From DATFVA01 sp963800255 (GTDB lineage: Bacteria > Bacteroidota > Ignavibacteria > Ignavibacteriales > Ignavibacteriaceae): a stretch of 64,000 nucleotides of DNA. Positions 18,941-27,551 of this stretch are shown here, piece by piece (the first letter of the stretch is position 1; each line of letters opens with the position of its first letter). Below the pieces are notes generated by a model that saw only the letters and a list, made by a program, of their open reading frames with translations, did not search any database and was not told where the DNA came from. The stretch lies in assembly GCA_963800255.1 (NCBI GenBank), contig CAWDAK010000011.1, forward strand, positions 264,238 to 328,237, written 5' to 3'. A program made the position numbers and the translations under genes.

Positions 18941-19759
18941 ATGCAAAAGATATTTACCAAAGTTGTTTTATTCTTATTCACTGTGGTTTTATTTACCGGC
19001 TGCCTGGAAGTAGATACCACTATTCACCTGAATAAGGATGGATCGGGTACACTTGAAGAATCAGTTTTAATGAGCAGCCAGGTCATAGAAATGATATCAG
19101 CATTTGCAGCCTCTTTTGATTCTACCTCAGCGGATACAGCTTCTTTCAGTCTTTTTAAGGAAGACCAGTTAATTGCAGATACAGCCAAGTACGGGAGCGG
19201 TGTTAAGTACGTAAGCGGACAGGAAGTAAAGAAGGAGGGGAAAGAAGGCTACAATGTTGTTTATGCATTTAAGAACATTAACGATCTTAAGATAAACCAG
19301 AACCCGAACTCCAAAATTGATATGGAGGGCGTGGAGTTTGAAGAAGACACCGTCAACGAATTCCTGCATTTCGAGTTCGAACAAGGGAACCCTTCGCAGC
19401 TGACGATAAAACTGCCTTCGCTGAATGATCAGGATGTTTCAAATGAAGTAACCACGGAGGATACCACTTCAACCAGTACGGAAGGGATGGATGAACTTCT
19501 TAAGCTGATGAAGGGGATGAGGATCTCATTGGCCCTGGATGTAAATGGAAACATAACGAAGACGAATGCAAGCTATGTTAAAGGATCTAGCATAACTTTG
19601 TTTGATATTAATTTTAATGACCTGCTCGATAACCCTGAAAAGCTGAAGATTTTCAAACAGCAGAACCCTAAGAATCTTGAGGAAATAAAGAAAATTGTAG
19701 AGAATCTGCCGGGAGTGAAGGTCGAGCTTAATAATCCTGTTGATATCAGTTTCGAGTAA
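18941..19759 (+). CDS. Lipoprotein of unknown function
   Basis: 272 residues beginning with a lipoprotein signal (VVLFTGC, lipid-bearing Cys at about 21) and then LEVDTTIHLNKDGSGTLEES, an opening shared with some hypothetical lipoproteins. It is acidic and rich in Thr/Ser around residues 170-185, with no enzyme motif. It is probably anchored in the outer or inner membrane, facing the periplasm. It follows phoH by 61 bases and may be read through from it, though it has its own AT-rich upstream region. A hairpin follows its stop. Confidence 0.75.
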   Translation: MQKIFTKVVLFLFTVVLFTGCLEVDTTIHLNKDGSGTLEESVLMSSQVIEMISAFAASFDSTSADTASFSLFKEDQLIADTAKYGSGVKYVSGQEVKKEGKEGYNVVYAFKNINDLKINQNPNSKIDMEGVEFEEDTVNEFLHFEFEQGNPSQLTIKLPSLNDQDVSNEVTTEDTTSTSTEGMDELLKLMKGMRISLALDVNGNITKTNASYVKGSSITLFDINFNDLLDNPEKLKIFKQQNPKNLEEIKKIVENLPGVKVELNNPVDISFE

Positions 19760-19772
19760 CCTGGATAGTTTA

Positions 19773-19808
19773 AGGCAAATCGATATGTGATTCACGATTC
19801 GCCTTTCA
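19773..19808 (+). terminator. Probable terminator after the 18941 lipoprotein gene
   Basis: AGGCAAATCG and CGATTCGCCT pair with one mismatch around a 12-base loop, followed by TTTC. The short T-run makes it moderate. A second hairpin, ACCCTGAA-ATTAA-TTCAGGGT at 19851-19871, is of the dispersed-repeat type. Otherwise 19760-20005 shows nothing. Confidence 0.45.
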
Positions 19809-20005
19809 AGCTCAGTTAGCGGGATTTCGGCCTCCCAGATTATTTCCGGGACCCTGAAATTAATTCAGGGTGACACGCCGCTTATCCGGGATGCTGCTAC
19901 CCACTTGTCCGGGAGACAACTAGACATCCCAACTGCATTGCTTATGACGGTAAAGATTTAAACATTATAATGTTTATTTTATGCTGTTTAATATATTGAT
20001 TTACG

Positions 20006-20485
20006 ATGCAGACTTTCACATATCCTCAATTTCATAAGTTTCTTTACCGCTATGGGAATATCCCGGTGACGGTTATATTAGCTATCTACCTGGTACCCTC
20101 GGTTGTATACATTGATAAGAATCTCATTTACCTCATTCCCGTTATTCTTTTGTTTTTGATGATATATCTACTCAATAGGCATTATCTGAACCTATACAAA
20201 ATAGTTCCTTATAAAATTGAAGCCGATGATGAAAAAATGATATGCACCGATTTCCTTTTTTCAAAAAAGGAATTCACTATTTATTACCGGGACGTTGAAT
20301 CGCTGACCGGAGGGATATTCGAGGGAAAGTTATCAGGGGTAATGAAGGTATGCGACAGGAATAACCAGGTGTGCATAGGTTTCTTTAACAAGCTTAGGCA
20401 TGCAGATAAACTACAAACTATTCTTCTCAGCAAAGTACCTCGCAAGGTTTATGATGACGTTGTTGAACGGGTTGGTTTGAAATAA
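20006..20485 (+). CDS. Small membrane protein with a PH-like cytoplasmic domain
   Basis: 159 residues. Two hydrophobic segments (about 18-35 and 42-58) are followed by a soluble part of about 100 residues (YKIEADDEKMICTDFLFSKK onward) with alternating strands and a terminal helix, similar to bacterial PH-like domains of two-TM membrane proteins. The function is unknown. It ends 70 bases before mnmA on the same strand, so the two may be co-transcribed. Confidence 0.65.
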   Translation: MQTFTYPQFHKFLYRYGNIPVTVILAIYLVPSVVYIDKNLIYLIPVILLFLMIYLLNRHYLNLYKIVPYKIEADDEKMICTDFLFSKKEFTIYYRDVESLTGGIFEGKLSGVMKVCDRNNQVCIGFFNKLRHADKLQTILLSKVPRKVYDDVVERVGLK

Positions 20486-20555
20486 TTTAATATGTTTACT
20501 TTTACTAAGCGGAAATTTTTCGGGCAGCTTGTGATGCCACGATAATACGACAATT

Positions 20556-21608
20556 ATGAAAATAGCAGTGTTATTATCAGGCGGAGTCGACAGCTCCGTC
20601 GCTCTGAAATTACTCAAAGACGAAGGTCACGATCTTACAGCATTTTACCTGAAGATCTGGCTTCAGGACGAATTCTCATTCCTCGGCGAATGTCCCTGGG
20701 AGGAGGATCTTGAATATGCCAGGGGCGTATGCAGTCAGCTTAATGTTCCGCTTGAAGTTCTCCCGCTTCAGAATGAGTACTGGGAAACAGTTGTAACCTA
20801 CACACTAACTGAAATAAAAGAAGGCCGTACTCCTAATCCCGATATCTTCTGCAACAGTCTTATTAAATTCGGACAGTTCTACAACAAGATCGACAATTCT
20901 TTTGAAAAGGTTGCAAGCGGACACTATGCCCGTGTAGATGAAAAGAACGGAAAATTTTCTCTTAAGAGATCGCCGGATCCTGTAAAAGACCAGACCTATT
21001 TCCTGGCCTACCTAACACAGAAACAGCTGAGCAGGGCGCTGTTCCCCATTGGTGGATTTAATAAGTCAGAGATCAGAGATCTTGCTGAAAAGTCTGATCT
21101 GCCTAATAAAACCAGGAAGGACAGTCAGGGTATATGTTTCCTGGGACAAATAAAATTTGCAGAATTTATAAAGCATCACCTCGGAGTAAAGACGGGCGAA
21201 ATTATAGATATTGATAGCCAAAAAGTTATGGGTGAACACGAGGGTTATTACTACTACACAATAGGCCAGCGGTCAGGATTAGGACTAAGCGGCGGGCCCT
21301 GGTATGTGGTAAAAAAAGATATTCAAGAGAATAAAATTTATATATCCCGCGAGAATACAGCCAATCGTGCCAGGCTCCGGTTTGATGCAGGAAAATTCAA
21401 CTGGATAAATGAGGCACCGGCTGAGGGAAAAGATTACCTGGTTAAAATAAGGCATGGAGCGAACTTTTACAGGTGCAGGATTGTTTACCAGGGAAAGGAT
21501 GAGGCTGAAATCACACTTGACAGACCGGATAAGGGAATTGCTCCCGGTCAGTTTGCTGTTTTTTATGACGATGAAGTTTGTCTGGGCGGCGGAGTAATTC
21601 TTCTTTAA
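20556..21608 (+). CDS. mnmA: tRNA-specific 2-thiouridylase
   Basis: 350 residues, slightly shorter than the E. coli enzyme. MnmA adenylates and then thiolates U34 of Lys, Glu and Gln tRNAs, using sulfur relayed to it. The PP-loop is LLSGGVDSSVA at 6-16; the two catalytic cysteines are Cys99 (PDIFCNSLIKF) and Cys194 (SQGICFLGQ); the tRNA-recognition and C-terminal barrel parts (YYYTIGQRSGLGL, APGQFAVFYDD) are present. It is complete and unremarkable in sequence. Confidence 0.96.
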   Translation: MKIAVLLSGGVDSSVALKLLKDEGHDLTAFYLKIWLQDEFSFLGECPWEEDLEYARGVCSQLNVPLEVLPLQNEYWETVVTYTLTEIKEGRTPNPDIFCNSLIKFGQFYNKIDNSFEKVASGHYARVDEKNGKFSLKRSPDPVKDQTYFLAYLTQKQLSRALFPIGGFNKSEIRDLAEKSDLPNKTRKDSQGICFLGQIKFAEFIKHHLGVKTGEIIDIDSQKVMGEHEGYYYYTIGQRSGLGLSGGPWYVVKKDIQENKIYISRENTANRARLRFDAGKFNWINEAPAEGKDYLVKIRHGANFYRCRIVYQGKDEAEITLDRPDKGIAPGQFAVFYDDEVCLGGGVILL

Positions 21609-21610
21609 AA

Positions 21611-21640
21611 CACAAAAGGTGAGAACGAAACACTCTCACC
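21611..21640 (-). terminator. Terminator downstream of the 37-residue membrane protein gene
   Basis: On the minus strand GGTGAGA and TCTCACC form a seven-pair stem followed by TTTTGTGTT. It lies 23 bases beyond the stop of the small gene at 21663-21776 and also just after mnmA on the other strand, so it can serve both. Confidence 0.6.
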
Positions 21641-21662
21641 ATTTGCAAAATCGTTAGCCCTG

Positions 21663-21776
21663 TTACCTGTTAACGCTAAATTTCTTCATCTGCTTTTCAA
21701 CTTTTTTAGAGTTTGTACGGGCAATAATAACAAGAATAGAAAGGTAGAGAACTACTCCTATTTCAACATATTCCAT
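21663..21776 (-). CDS. 37-residue single-span membrane protein (hypothetical)
   Basis: The frame opens with ATG preceded by AAAGGAG at a good distance and encodes a short acidic start, one hydrophobic span (IGVVLYLSILVIIA, residues 6-19) and a basic tail (KKVEKQMKKF) ending VNR. The ribosome site, the span with positive residues on one side, and the terminator just after it make it a credible small gene although it has no recognised family. It is convergent with mnmA. The inferred topology is N-terminus out, C-terminus in. Confidence 0.55.
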   Translation of the reverse strand: MEYVEIGVVLYLSILVIIARTNSKKVEKQMKKFSVNR

Positions 21777-22044
21777 TTATGGCTCCTTTTGTTTTGAACG
21801 TTCGCCAGATATTGTGCAATTTTGGGGCCATCCGTCACATTTAACATTTTGAAGAAAATGAAAATAATTTCAACGGCGAGGATAAAAAGGACAGGTAATT
21901 ATTACGGAGGCAGGGAAAAAAGAATCCAGGTAAAATTGTTACCAGGAAGGTTGCTAGCAGCTGAAAAATATGGACATATTTACCTGACCAGATTTCCGGT
22001 TCTTTTTTCGATTCACGATTGAATTGTAAAATGCTGAAATATCT

Positions 22045-22058
22045 CTGCCGGCCGGCAG
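22045..22058. other. 14-bp perfect palindrome CTGCCGGCCGGCAG
   Basis: It lies 39 bases upstream of the metallophosphoesterase gene in a region otherwise without structure (21777-22096). It could be an operator, but nothing links it to a regulator. Confidence 0.3.
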
Positions 22059-22096
22059 GATCAGCCTACAAGTTATAACTTAATTTCAGGAGAAAA

Positions 22097-23239
22097 ATGA
22101 TAGTGTTCTTTTCGGTCTTTTTTGCTGTTTACGCAGCGATAAATTATTACATTTTTATACGGGGCTGGCAGGCTCTTGCAATTTTTCCGCACCTTAAAAT
22201 TATCTATTTGATTGTTTTTCTCTTTATCTCTTTATCTTATATCATTTCAAAATTTCTTACCGATCGTCTGTCTTCATTTCTATACGACACACTGCAATGG
22301 ATCGGGTCATTCTGGTTTGCGTTTATGCTCTACTTTGTGCTGAGCCTGGTAATCCTCGATATACTTCGGCTGCTCAATCATTTTTTTACAATTTTCCCCG
22401 CGTCAGTTGTTAATAATTATGATGCCTGGAAGCTTGGAGCGTTTATAACTGTAATCGTGCTCGCTTCCGTTATAGTTGCGGCGGGCTATATCAATACCAG
22501 GATGCTTGCCGTAAAGAACCTGGAGATTACATTAGATAAACGGTCATCCCCGTTGAAGGAGTTGAGGATTGTTGCCTTTTCGGATATTCATCTTACCGCG
22601 ATGAATAATGAAAAGTTCTTAAGCAGGATCGTTGATATAACAAACTCACTTAATCCCGATATAGTATTGATCCCGGGTGATTTTGTAGATGAGAAGTCAG
22701 ACTGGCTCGATTCAAGAGGCATCGGCGAATCATTCTTCAGGATTAAATCAAAGTACGGGATCTATGCCTGCACAGGAAACCACGAATATATTGTAGGAAT
22801 TAAAGATGCATCGAAGTTTATAACCACGCACGATATAAAGCTGCTTCAGGATGAACTGATTATGGTTGACAGCGCCTTTTACATTGCTGCCCGGGACGAC
22901 AGAAGCAAGAAGCAGTTTACAGGAGAACCAAGGAAACCACTAAACGAGATAATGCAGGGGAAAAAGGAGGATCTTCCGGTGATCCTGATGGATCATACCC
23001 CGTTCGGACTAGAGGAAGCAGAACAGAATAATGTTGATCTGCAGCTATCAGGACATACACACCACGCGCAGATGTGGCCTTTAAATTACATCACTCAGAT
23101 GATCTATGAAAAGGACTGGGGTTATCTCAGGAAGGGAAACACTCAGTATTACATTTCCTGCGGCGTAGGCACCTGGGGTCCTCCCGTCCGTACCGGCAGC
23201 CCGACCGAGATAGTAAACCTTAAAGTCAACTTTGAATAA
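22097..23239 (+). CDS. Membrane-anchored calcineurin-like metallophosphoesterase
   Basis: 380 residues; ATG follows a CAGGAG ribosome site. The N-terminal 150 residues hold about four hydrophobic spans. The catalytic domain follows with the motif series FSDIHLT, LIPGDFVDE, GNHEY and SGHTHHAQMWP, which supply the di-metal ligands. This layout matches the YkuE/YaeI-like group of membrane phosphoesterases, some of which act on lipid A precursors; substrate here is unknown. A segment usual before the second metal site may be short, but all ligands are present. Confidence 0.88.
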   Translation: MIVFFSVFFAVYAAINYYIFIRGWQALAIFPHLKIIYLIVFLFISLSYIISKFLTDRLSSFLYDTLQWIGSFWFAFMLYFVLSLVILDILRLLNHFFTIFPASVVNNYDAWKLGAFITVIVLASVIVAAGYINTRMLAVKNLEITLDKRSSPLKELRIVAFSDIHLTAMNNEKFLSRIVDITNSLNPDIVLIPGDFVDEKSDWLDSRGIGESFFRIKSKYGIYACTGNHEYIVGIKDASKFITTHDIKLLQDELIMVDSAFYIAARDDRSKKQFTGEPRKPLNEIMQGKKEDLPVILMDHTPFGLEEAEQNNVDLQLSGHTHHAQMWPLNYITQMIYEKDWGYLRKGNTQYYISCGVGTWGPPVRTGSPTEIVNLKVNFE

Positions 23240-23256
23240 GATATACTCCCGTGATG

Positions 23257-23751
23257 TTACCTGCACCATTTGTAGGTAAGCGTATCTAAAGTAACAGCAT
23301 CAAATATATAACATCTGCAATGGCCGAATGTCGGCGAGTTCAGTCCATAAGTAATCTGTAGTACCCAGACATCCCGATTTTCATACTGCGCTTTTTCAGC
23401 GTAAGTGGGCAGGATATAACTGTCCTGATCTTTGCAGCCGGTTTGCCTTAAAATGCTGTCAAAAGTATTAACATCTTCTCCAAGTCTTTCAACCTCCCCC
23501 TTCATATAATCCAGCATTTTACCCCTCAATTCAACAGAATAATGATTAGTATATGCCTCACTGATGCTGTTCAATGTAGCCGCATCAGGAAATGAAGTAT
23601 TAAAACTTTGCTCGCTATAGTTAATGGCTGTTTTTTTTACGACAGGCTTCGCTGTAATTTCATCAGAAGGTTCTGTTATTTTATCATTACAGGAAAGAAT
23701 CAAAAAGGATAGAAGCAGCAGAATACCACATGACACAGTTCCACTTTTCAT
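23257..23751 (-). CDS. Lipoprotein of unknown function
   Basis: 164 residues with a lipoprotein signal (LLLLSFLILSC, Cys at about 21) followed by a charged linker (NDKITEPSDEI). The remainder carries two cysteines near YSFD-like strands (RQTGCKD, FGHCRCYIFD). No family is recognised. It is convergent with the phosphoesterase gene, 17 bases apart. Confidence 0.7.
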   Translation of the reverse strand: MKSGTVSCGILLLLSFLILSCNDKITEPSDEITAKPVVKKTAINYSEQSFNTSFPDAATLNSISEAYTNHYSVELRGKMLDYMKGEVERLGEDVNTFDSILRQTGCKDQDSYILPTYAEKAQYENRDVWVLQITYGLNSPTFGHCRCYIFDAVTLDTLTYKWCR

Positions 23752-24095
23752 TTCACCTTACTCCCGCACTTATTTTACCGTTAACTTAATGAACCCAGGC
23801 AATTAAAACAAGGTTAGGTATTGCGTTCCTGATCCAATTTGTTATGCTCTACAATTTTTCCGAACAGAGACATACTTACTTTTTTATGCATTTTTCTAAC
23901 AATTGAACACTTTCTCTGTTGCTCCCTTATTTAATGTAAATTTACACTGTGGAAATGTAGCCCTCCGGTAACGCATTTTTTGTACATTTTTTCAAATATC
24001 ATTTCTTCTGATTGACTGTGGAACAAAATTTTGTGTTATTACTGTTAACTAGAACAAATAGCCTGGTAAGTTAATCCTGATACGTAAGAATATTC

Positions 24096-24126
24096 TTGCT
24101 ATTTAATTCGGTTAGGTCTAATTTTG
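24096..24126 (+). promoter_or_regulatory. Candidate Bacteroidota-type promoter for the structured RNA
   Basis: TTG at 24096-24098 and TAATTTTG at 24119-24126 are separated by 20 bases, matching the Bacteroidota house-keeping pattern TTTG-N19/20-TAnnTTTG. The predicted start is near 24133, just before the first stem of the candidate RNA. Confidence 0.5.
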
Positions 24127-24132
24127 TATTAG

Positions 24133-24231
24133 GAAATTTGTCCAGTGCCTCGAGTAGGCTCGATATCTTCCTTAACGGGAAGAGCTGGACGTCATTTTTG
24201 AGCCCGTTCTTCCAGAAGACGGGCTCTTTTA
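24133..24231 (+). ncRNA. Candidate structured small RNA: three-way junction plus intrinsic terminator
   Basis: GTCCAG (24140-24145) pairs with CTGGAC (24185-24190) and encloses two hairpins, TCGAG-TAGG-CTCGA (24150-24163) and TCTTCC-TTAACG-GGAAGA (24166-24183). A strong terminator follows: GAGCCCGT (24200-24207) with ACGGGCTC (24219-24226), then TTTTATTTT. The terminator loop repeats TCTTCCAG, which could compete for the GGAAGA and CTGGA strands, so a switch is possible. No plus-strand gene follows until 25668, so I favour a stand-alone RNA of about 100 nucleotides. It overlaps the 3' end of the DUF3800 gene in antisense. No known RNA family is recognised. The rest of 23752-24132 shows nothing. 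Confidence 0.6.
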
Positions 24232-25034
24232 TTTTCTATCCTTTCTATCAAATCTTTCCATCTGTGATCGTCAGGAAAAACCTTTAGTCCATCAACTTTA
24301 TTACCTTTTCTACTCACCTTAGAGTTGAAATAGGGTAGTATTTTTTCAAAATAAGCATACTCTTCATTTTGATCATTAAATGTTTTAAATACATTATAAG
24401 CACATAGGTCAGCTAATTGGACACCATTTGATAGATAACTTTCCACAAAAAATGGTATCTCTACAATATGCCTCAATTTTACTTTAGATGAGGTTGAATT
24501 TCGCTGGAAATAACTGTGTTTCATCGCCAGACTTCTATTTAACTGCTTTGAAGTATTGTCTAATACGAATATTGCCTGTTGATTGGGATGCTCGTTAAAT
24601 AAAAAATTTTCTGCTCTTTCTAAAAGCAGTTCGTATGCTTTTCTATGATGTTTCTCTAAGTCCATATAATCATCTAAACAAGCTTTATCAATCACTGATG
24701 CGAATATATGTATATGACTATCATCCAGTTGATTATAATATAAATCCACCAGCCTGCTTAATTCATCTTTTGTCAAATATTTTAAGAATGGATGACGAAC
24801 TCTGTTTTTAGGTATTCTAACATCAGAGGATCTGATTTCCGCATCAGCTAGCTCTAATTGTATCCCTTCTCTCTTTCTTATGTCTCCAATTAACTTAAGT
24901 TTAAAGGCGTTAATAGACCTTTCAAATTTTTTCCATTGATATTCGTGCAGGCCTAATGCTAGTAGTACATATGGCTCGTCTTTTTTCACTGTGGGATTCT
25001 TTTCCCCTGATTCATCCAAGTAGAAGAAGTACAT
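24192..25034 (-). CDS. DUF3800 protein (RNase H-like fold predicted)
   Basis: 280 residues. The N-terminus MYFFYLDESGEKN, with the Asp/Glu in LDESG, and VLALGLHEYQW, then later VIDKACLDDYM, FVLDNTSKQLNRS and GVQLADLCAYNVF, are the usual DUF3800 pattern. The family is predicted to be a metal-dependent RNase H-like nuclease often found near mobile DNA; biochemical function is not established. The gene looks more AT-rich than its neighbours and stands alone, suggesting acquisition. Its last codons are formed by the terminator of the convergent candidate RNA. Confidence 0.8.
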   Translation of the reverse strand: MYFFYLDESGEKNPTVKKDEPYVLLALGLHEYQWKKFERSINAFKLKLIGDIRKREGIQLELADAEIRSSDVRIPKNRVRHPFLKYLTKDELSRLVDLYYNQLDDSHIHIFASVIDKACLDDYMDLEKHHRKAYELLLERAENFLFNEHPNQQAIFVLDNTSKQLNRSLAMKHSYFQRNSTSSKVKLRHIVEIPFFVESYLSNGVQLADLCAYNVFKTFNDQNEEYAYFEKILPYFNSKVSRKGNKVDGLKVFPDDHRWKDLIERIENKRARLLEERAQK

Positions 25035-25228
25035 TTATAAGTTTTAAGTCTTTACCTCAAAAAAATAAGAACTCATTGCTACCGTAACTAAAATGACTAT
25101 TCTAAGAATTGAAATATCCTTATTCATTACACTTCAAAATCGTATGAGTTTAACCCTTTTATATATTAATTGCGATTATTTTCATTCAGCCCATTTATTT
25201 TATTTATTCGTTACCTAAAACCCAACAG

Positions 25229-25396
25229 TTAATAGAAATTCGGTTGAATATAACCTACACTCCCCCTAGTATAATCCCACGTTTGTCCTGAATTGATCAT
25301 CCCGACTTTGATACCATAGGAATGAATCAACTGAGCATTTGAGTGGTTAAATGCAATTACAATAAAAAGTGTTGAAATTAGAATTTTGTATTTCAT
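25229..25396 (-). pseudogene. N-terminal fragment of an outer-membrane protein
   Basis: ATG at 25396 follows a perfect AAGGAGG ribosome site. The 55 residues are a signal peptide (MKYKILISTLFIVIAFNHSN, then AQ) and the start of what looks like an outer-membrane barrel (YGIKVGMINSGQTWDY), then a stop. Outer-membrane proteins of this opening normally exceed 180 residues, so this is a truncated gene with its expression signals intact. The 190 bases on its downstream side, to the DUF3800 start, show no continuation. Confidence 0.55.
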
Positions 25397-25667
25397 AAAT
25401 CCTCCTTCCAGGATGAATGTTTTCACTGGTTTGTTTCCCTGGAGAATCGAAGCTCCCTGATAGTGTCCCATCTTATTCGCAACCCCGGATATCTTAATAT
25501 TACCTATCTGAAATTACGGGGATTTGATGTTTGAAGCAATAAATATTTGAAGATTGTTCGACTTTCAATTTCAGGGTGCATTGCGCATAAGAACCTTATT
25601 AATTATTTTAAGTTCAGAAATACGGGAATGTAAGCGAATCCAGGGCACAAAATTATTAAGGTGGAAA

Positions 25668-26231
25668 ATGAAAAGCGGGAAACTCTTTCTTAATTTACTC
25701 TTCATACTTTTATCAGCACTACTGGCTTGCCCGAGTTCAGCCCTCGCAAATCCATCTCTTCCGGACGAGGACAATATACAATTAAATCGCAGCAGACTTC
25801 TTTTCGGTTATACAAGTCTGGTTATGAATGAGGAACCGATGTCTGCGAATATGTTCATGAATGTAAATTACAGGACGAGCGAATTTGATCCATTTACAAA
25901 GCCTTTCAAAGTTAAGTGGGCTTTGGAAGCAGGATTAAACGGAGTGTTTCCTATAGAACATAATTTTGGGAGCGGTGTAATTATTCCTTATGTGAAAACC
26001 GGTCCTGAGATGAGCTTAATGAAGAATCTATTCATAGGCGGCAGTGTTGGGCTGGCCGCAGTTTTCTATGGATATTTTGGAGTAGCTCCTTATGCCGGAA
26101 TCAATAGCTATTATTTACTCCCATTAAATAGGGATTTATTTGTAGAATTTGAATTTGGTTGTCACTCAACCTTTGTTGCGCAAAATATTCCTTACTTATT
26201 TTATTTTGCCACGGGTATAGCGATAAAGTAA
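25668..26231 (+). CDS. Probable outer-membrane beta-barrel protein
   Basis: 187 residues from the ATG at 25668, chosen because it follows AAGGTGG and begins a clear signal peptide (MKSGKLFLNLLFILLSALLA...ALA). An upstream frame of 38 codons lacks such features. The rest shows alternating strands (MFMNVNYRTSEFDPF, VKWALEAGLNGVFP, FIGGSVGLAAVFYGYFGV, ending FATGIAIK) as in small Bacteroidota barrel proteins. Function unknown. Confidence 0.65.
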   Translation: MKSGKLFLNLLFILLSALLACPSSALANPSLPDEDNIQLNRSRLLFGYTSLVMNEEPMSANMFMNVNYRTSEFDPFTKPFKVKWALEAGLNGVFPIEHNFGSGVIIPYVKTGPEMSLMKNLFIGGSVGLAAVFYGYFGVAPYAGINSYYLLPLNRDLFVEFEFGCHSTFVAQNIPYLFYFATGIAIK

Positions 26232-26280
26232 ACGGAACCAGCTGTTCACTTTATTAACTGATAGAGTGACTGAGATTATG

Positions 26281-26309
26281 TTATCCGGATGGGGTGACCA
26301 TCCGGATAA
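26281..26309. terminator. Perfect 12-bp hairpin between convergent genes
   Basis: TTATCCGGATGG and CCATCCGGATAA pair perfectly around GGTGA. It sits between the stops of two convergent outer-membrane protein genes. The stem ends in A/T on both sides and probably terminates both transcripts, although no long T-run follows on either strand. Confidence 0.5.
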
Positions 26310-26329
26310 AAAGCAATGTAGTGTTCGTG

Positions 26330-27232
26330 TTAGAAGTTTACTGTGAAGCCGAATTTAAACTGATCGTAGGCGAGGGGTGCTGCACTGCTGAACGGCCAGT
26401 TCATTTTATCCTGCCTTAGTTCATAGATTCCGTACGATAGTGCGTTCTTCAGGATGAAGCTCATTACGGGACCAGCATAAGGCGATGAATGCATAATCTC
26501 CTTTACGAAGCCGTCAAGCATGAACTGTCCTATGCTTTCGATTGCAACGCTTCCCGCCCATTTCCAGAATAAGTGTTTGGGGAATATAATTGCTCTTTCA
26601 TAAGATGCATCGAAGGTGAGCATAGGAATCACCCTTAGTTTTATACCGCCTTCTGCATTTGTACCGAACCTGAAGGAGCCGTCGAAGCTATCGAGCAGGG
26701 GTTTATCGGCTGCGGTAATTGACTGATCTTTAAGATCCAGTTTTGACCAGGAGAGATCAAAAGAATGGTATGGTATAATCGCCCCGCTTCCAATCTTATA
26801 GCCATAACCGGATGCCTTTCCGAGTCCGAATCTCCATGCAGTATTTTCAAGTTCGGGTGCGGATACAGAACTTTTATTGATATCGGTAGAAATATTTGAG
26901 AGATAGAGATACTTGAAATCGTAGTCGATTATGTTCTCTTCCCATTTGTAATCCTTCTCGTCCGTGTAGCCTAGTTTGATTTCAAGCAGGTTCGGATCGG
27001 CGAACTTTCCGGAGAAATTGTCGAGATTCATATTCGACATTCCGTACCTGAGATCCATTGTAGGGCTGCCCTTAAAGTCAACATCAAGTACATCCATATC
27101 ATGATGGAAATCTTTCCAGTCGTTCCAGTCCCAGCTGTCGGTTGTATCAGCTTCGCTGGTTTCCTGCTGAGGAAGCGCCGGTACTGAAAGAAGTAGAATA
27201 AATAACAGAGGCAGTAAATATTTTATCTTCAT
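26330..27232 (-). CDS. Exported protein, probably outer-membrane associated
   Basis: 300 residues from ATG 27232, preferred over the in-frame GTG at 27244 because it follows GAGGG and starts a signal peptide (MKIKYLLPLLFILLLSVPAL-PQ). The mature start is acidic and Trp-rich (DSWDWNDWKDFHHDMD). The C-terminus reads LAYDQFKFGFTVNF, ending in Phe as many outer-membrane barrels do. No family recognised. It is monocistronic. Confidence 0.7.
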   Translation of the reverse strand: MKIKYLLPLLFILLLSVPALPQQETSEADTTDSWDWNDWKDFHHDMDVLDVDFKGSPTMDLRYGMSNMNLDNFSGKFADPNLLEIKLGYTDEKDYKWEENIIDYDFKYLYLSNISTDINKSSVSAPELENTAWRFGLGKASGYGYKIGSGAIIPYHSFDLSWSKLDLKDQSITAADKPLLDSFDGSFRFGTNAEGGIKLRVIPMLTFDASYERAIIFPKHLFWKWAGSVAIESIGQFMLDGFVKEIMHSSPYAGPVMSFILKNALSYGIYELRQDKMNWPFSSAAPLAYDQFKFGFTVNF

Positions 27233-27551
27233 CTTAACCCTCACATTTTATTGTTTATCATTTCTCTGCAACCAAGGGGAGTGCCAGAAATAACCGTATC
27301 ATTTTCTTTTGTTTCTACAGTTGTGTTGGCAGAGCTGATCATTAAAGTAGACATTAACAGTACTTTCAAGTAACCATCTATAGACTTACGGGAAACATAA
27401 AAAGTTACTGTACAAACTTATGGAATGAGGAGGGGTCTGTGGGAATATATTATAGGGCAGAGGAATAATGTGGATGAGCGGTTTGTGGGCGTGATGATCG
27501 TGGGGTGTGGATCATCTACGAAGATCCGGGAGGGTGGGGGTTGGCAGGGGG

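Noticed and set aside
21822..22022. 66-codon open frame
   Set aside because: No ribosome site, no signal or domain, and odd basic composition; it runs through a palindromic intergenic region.
24133..24231. Riboswitch controlling a downstream gene
   Set aside because: No plus-strand gene follows for over 1.4 kb; the downstream DNA is antisense to DUF3800, so a stand-alone RNA fits better.
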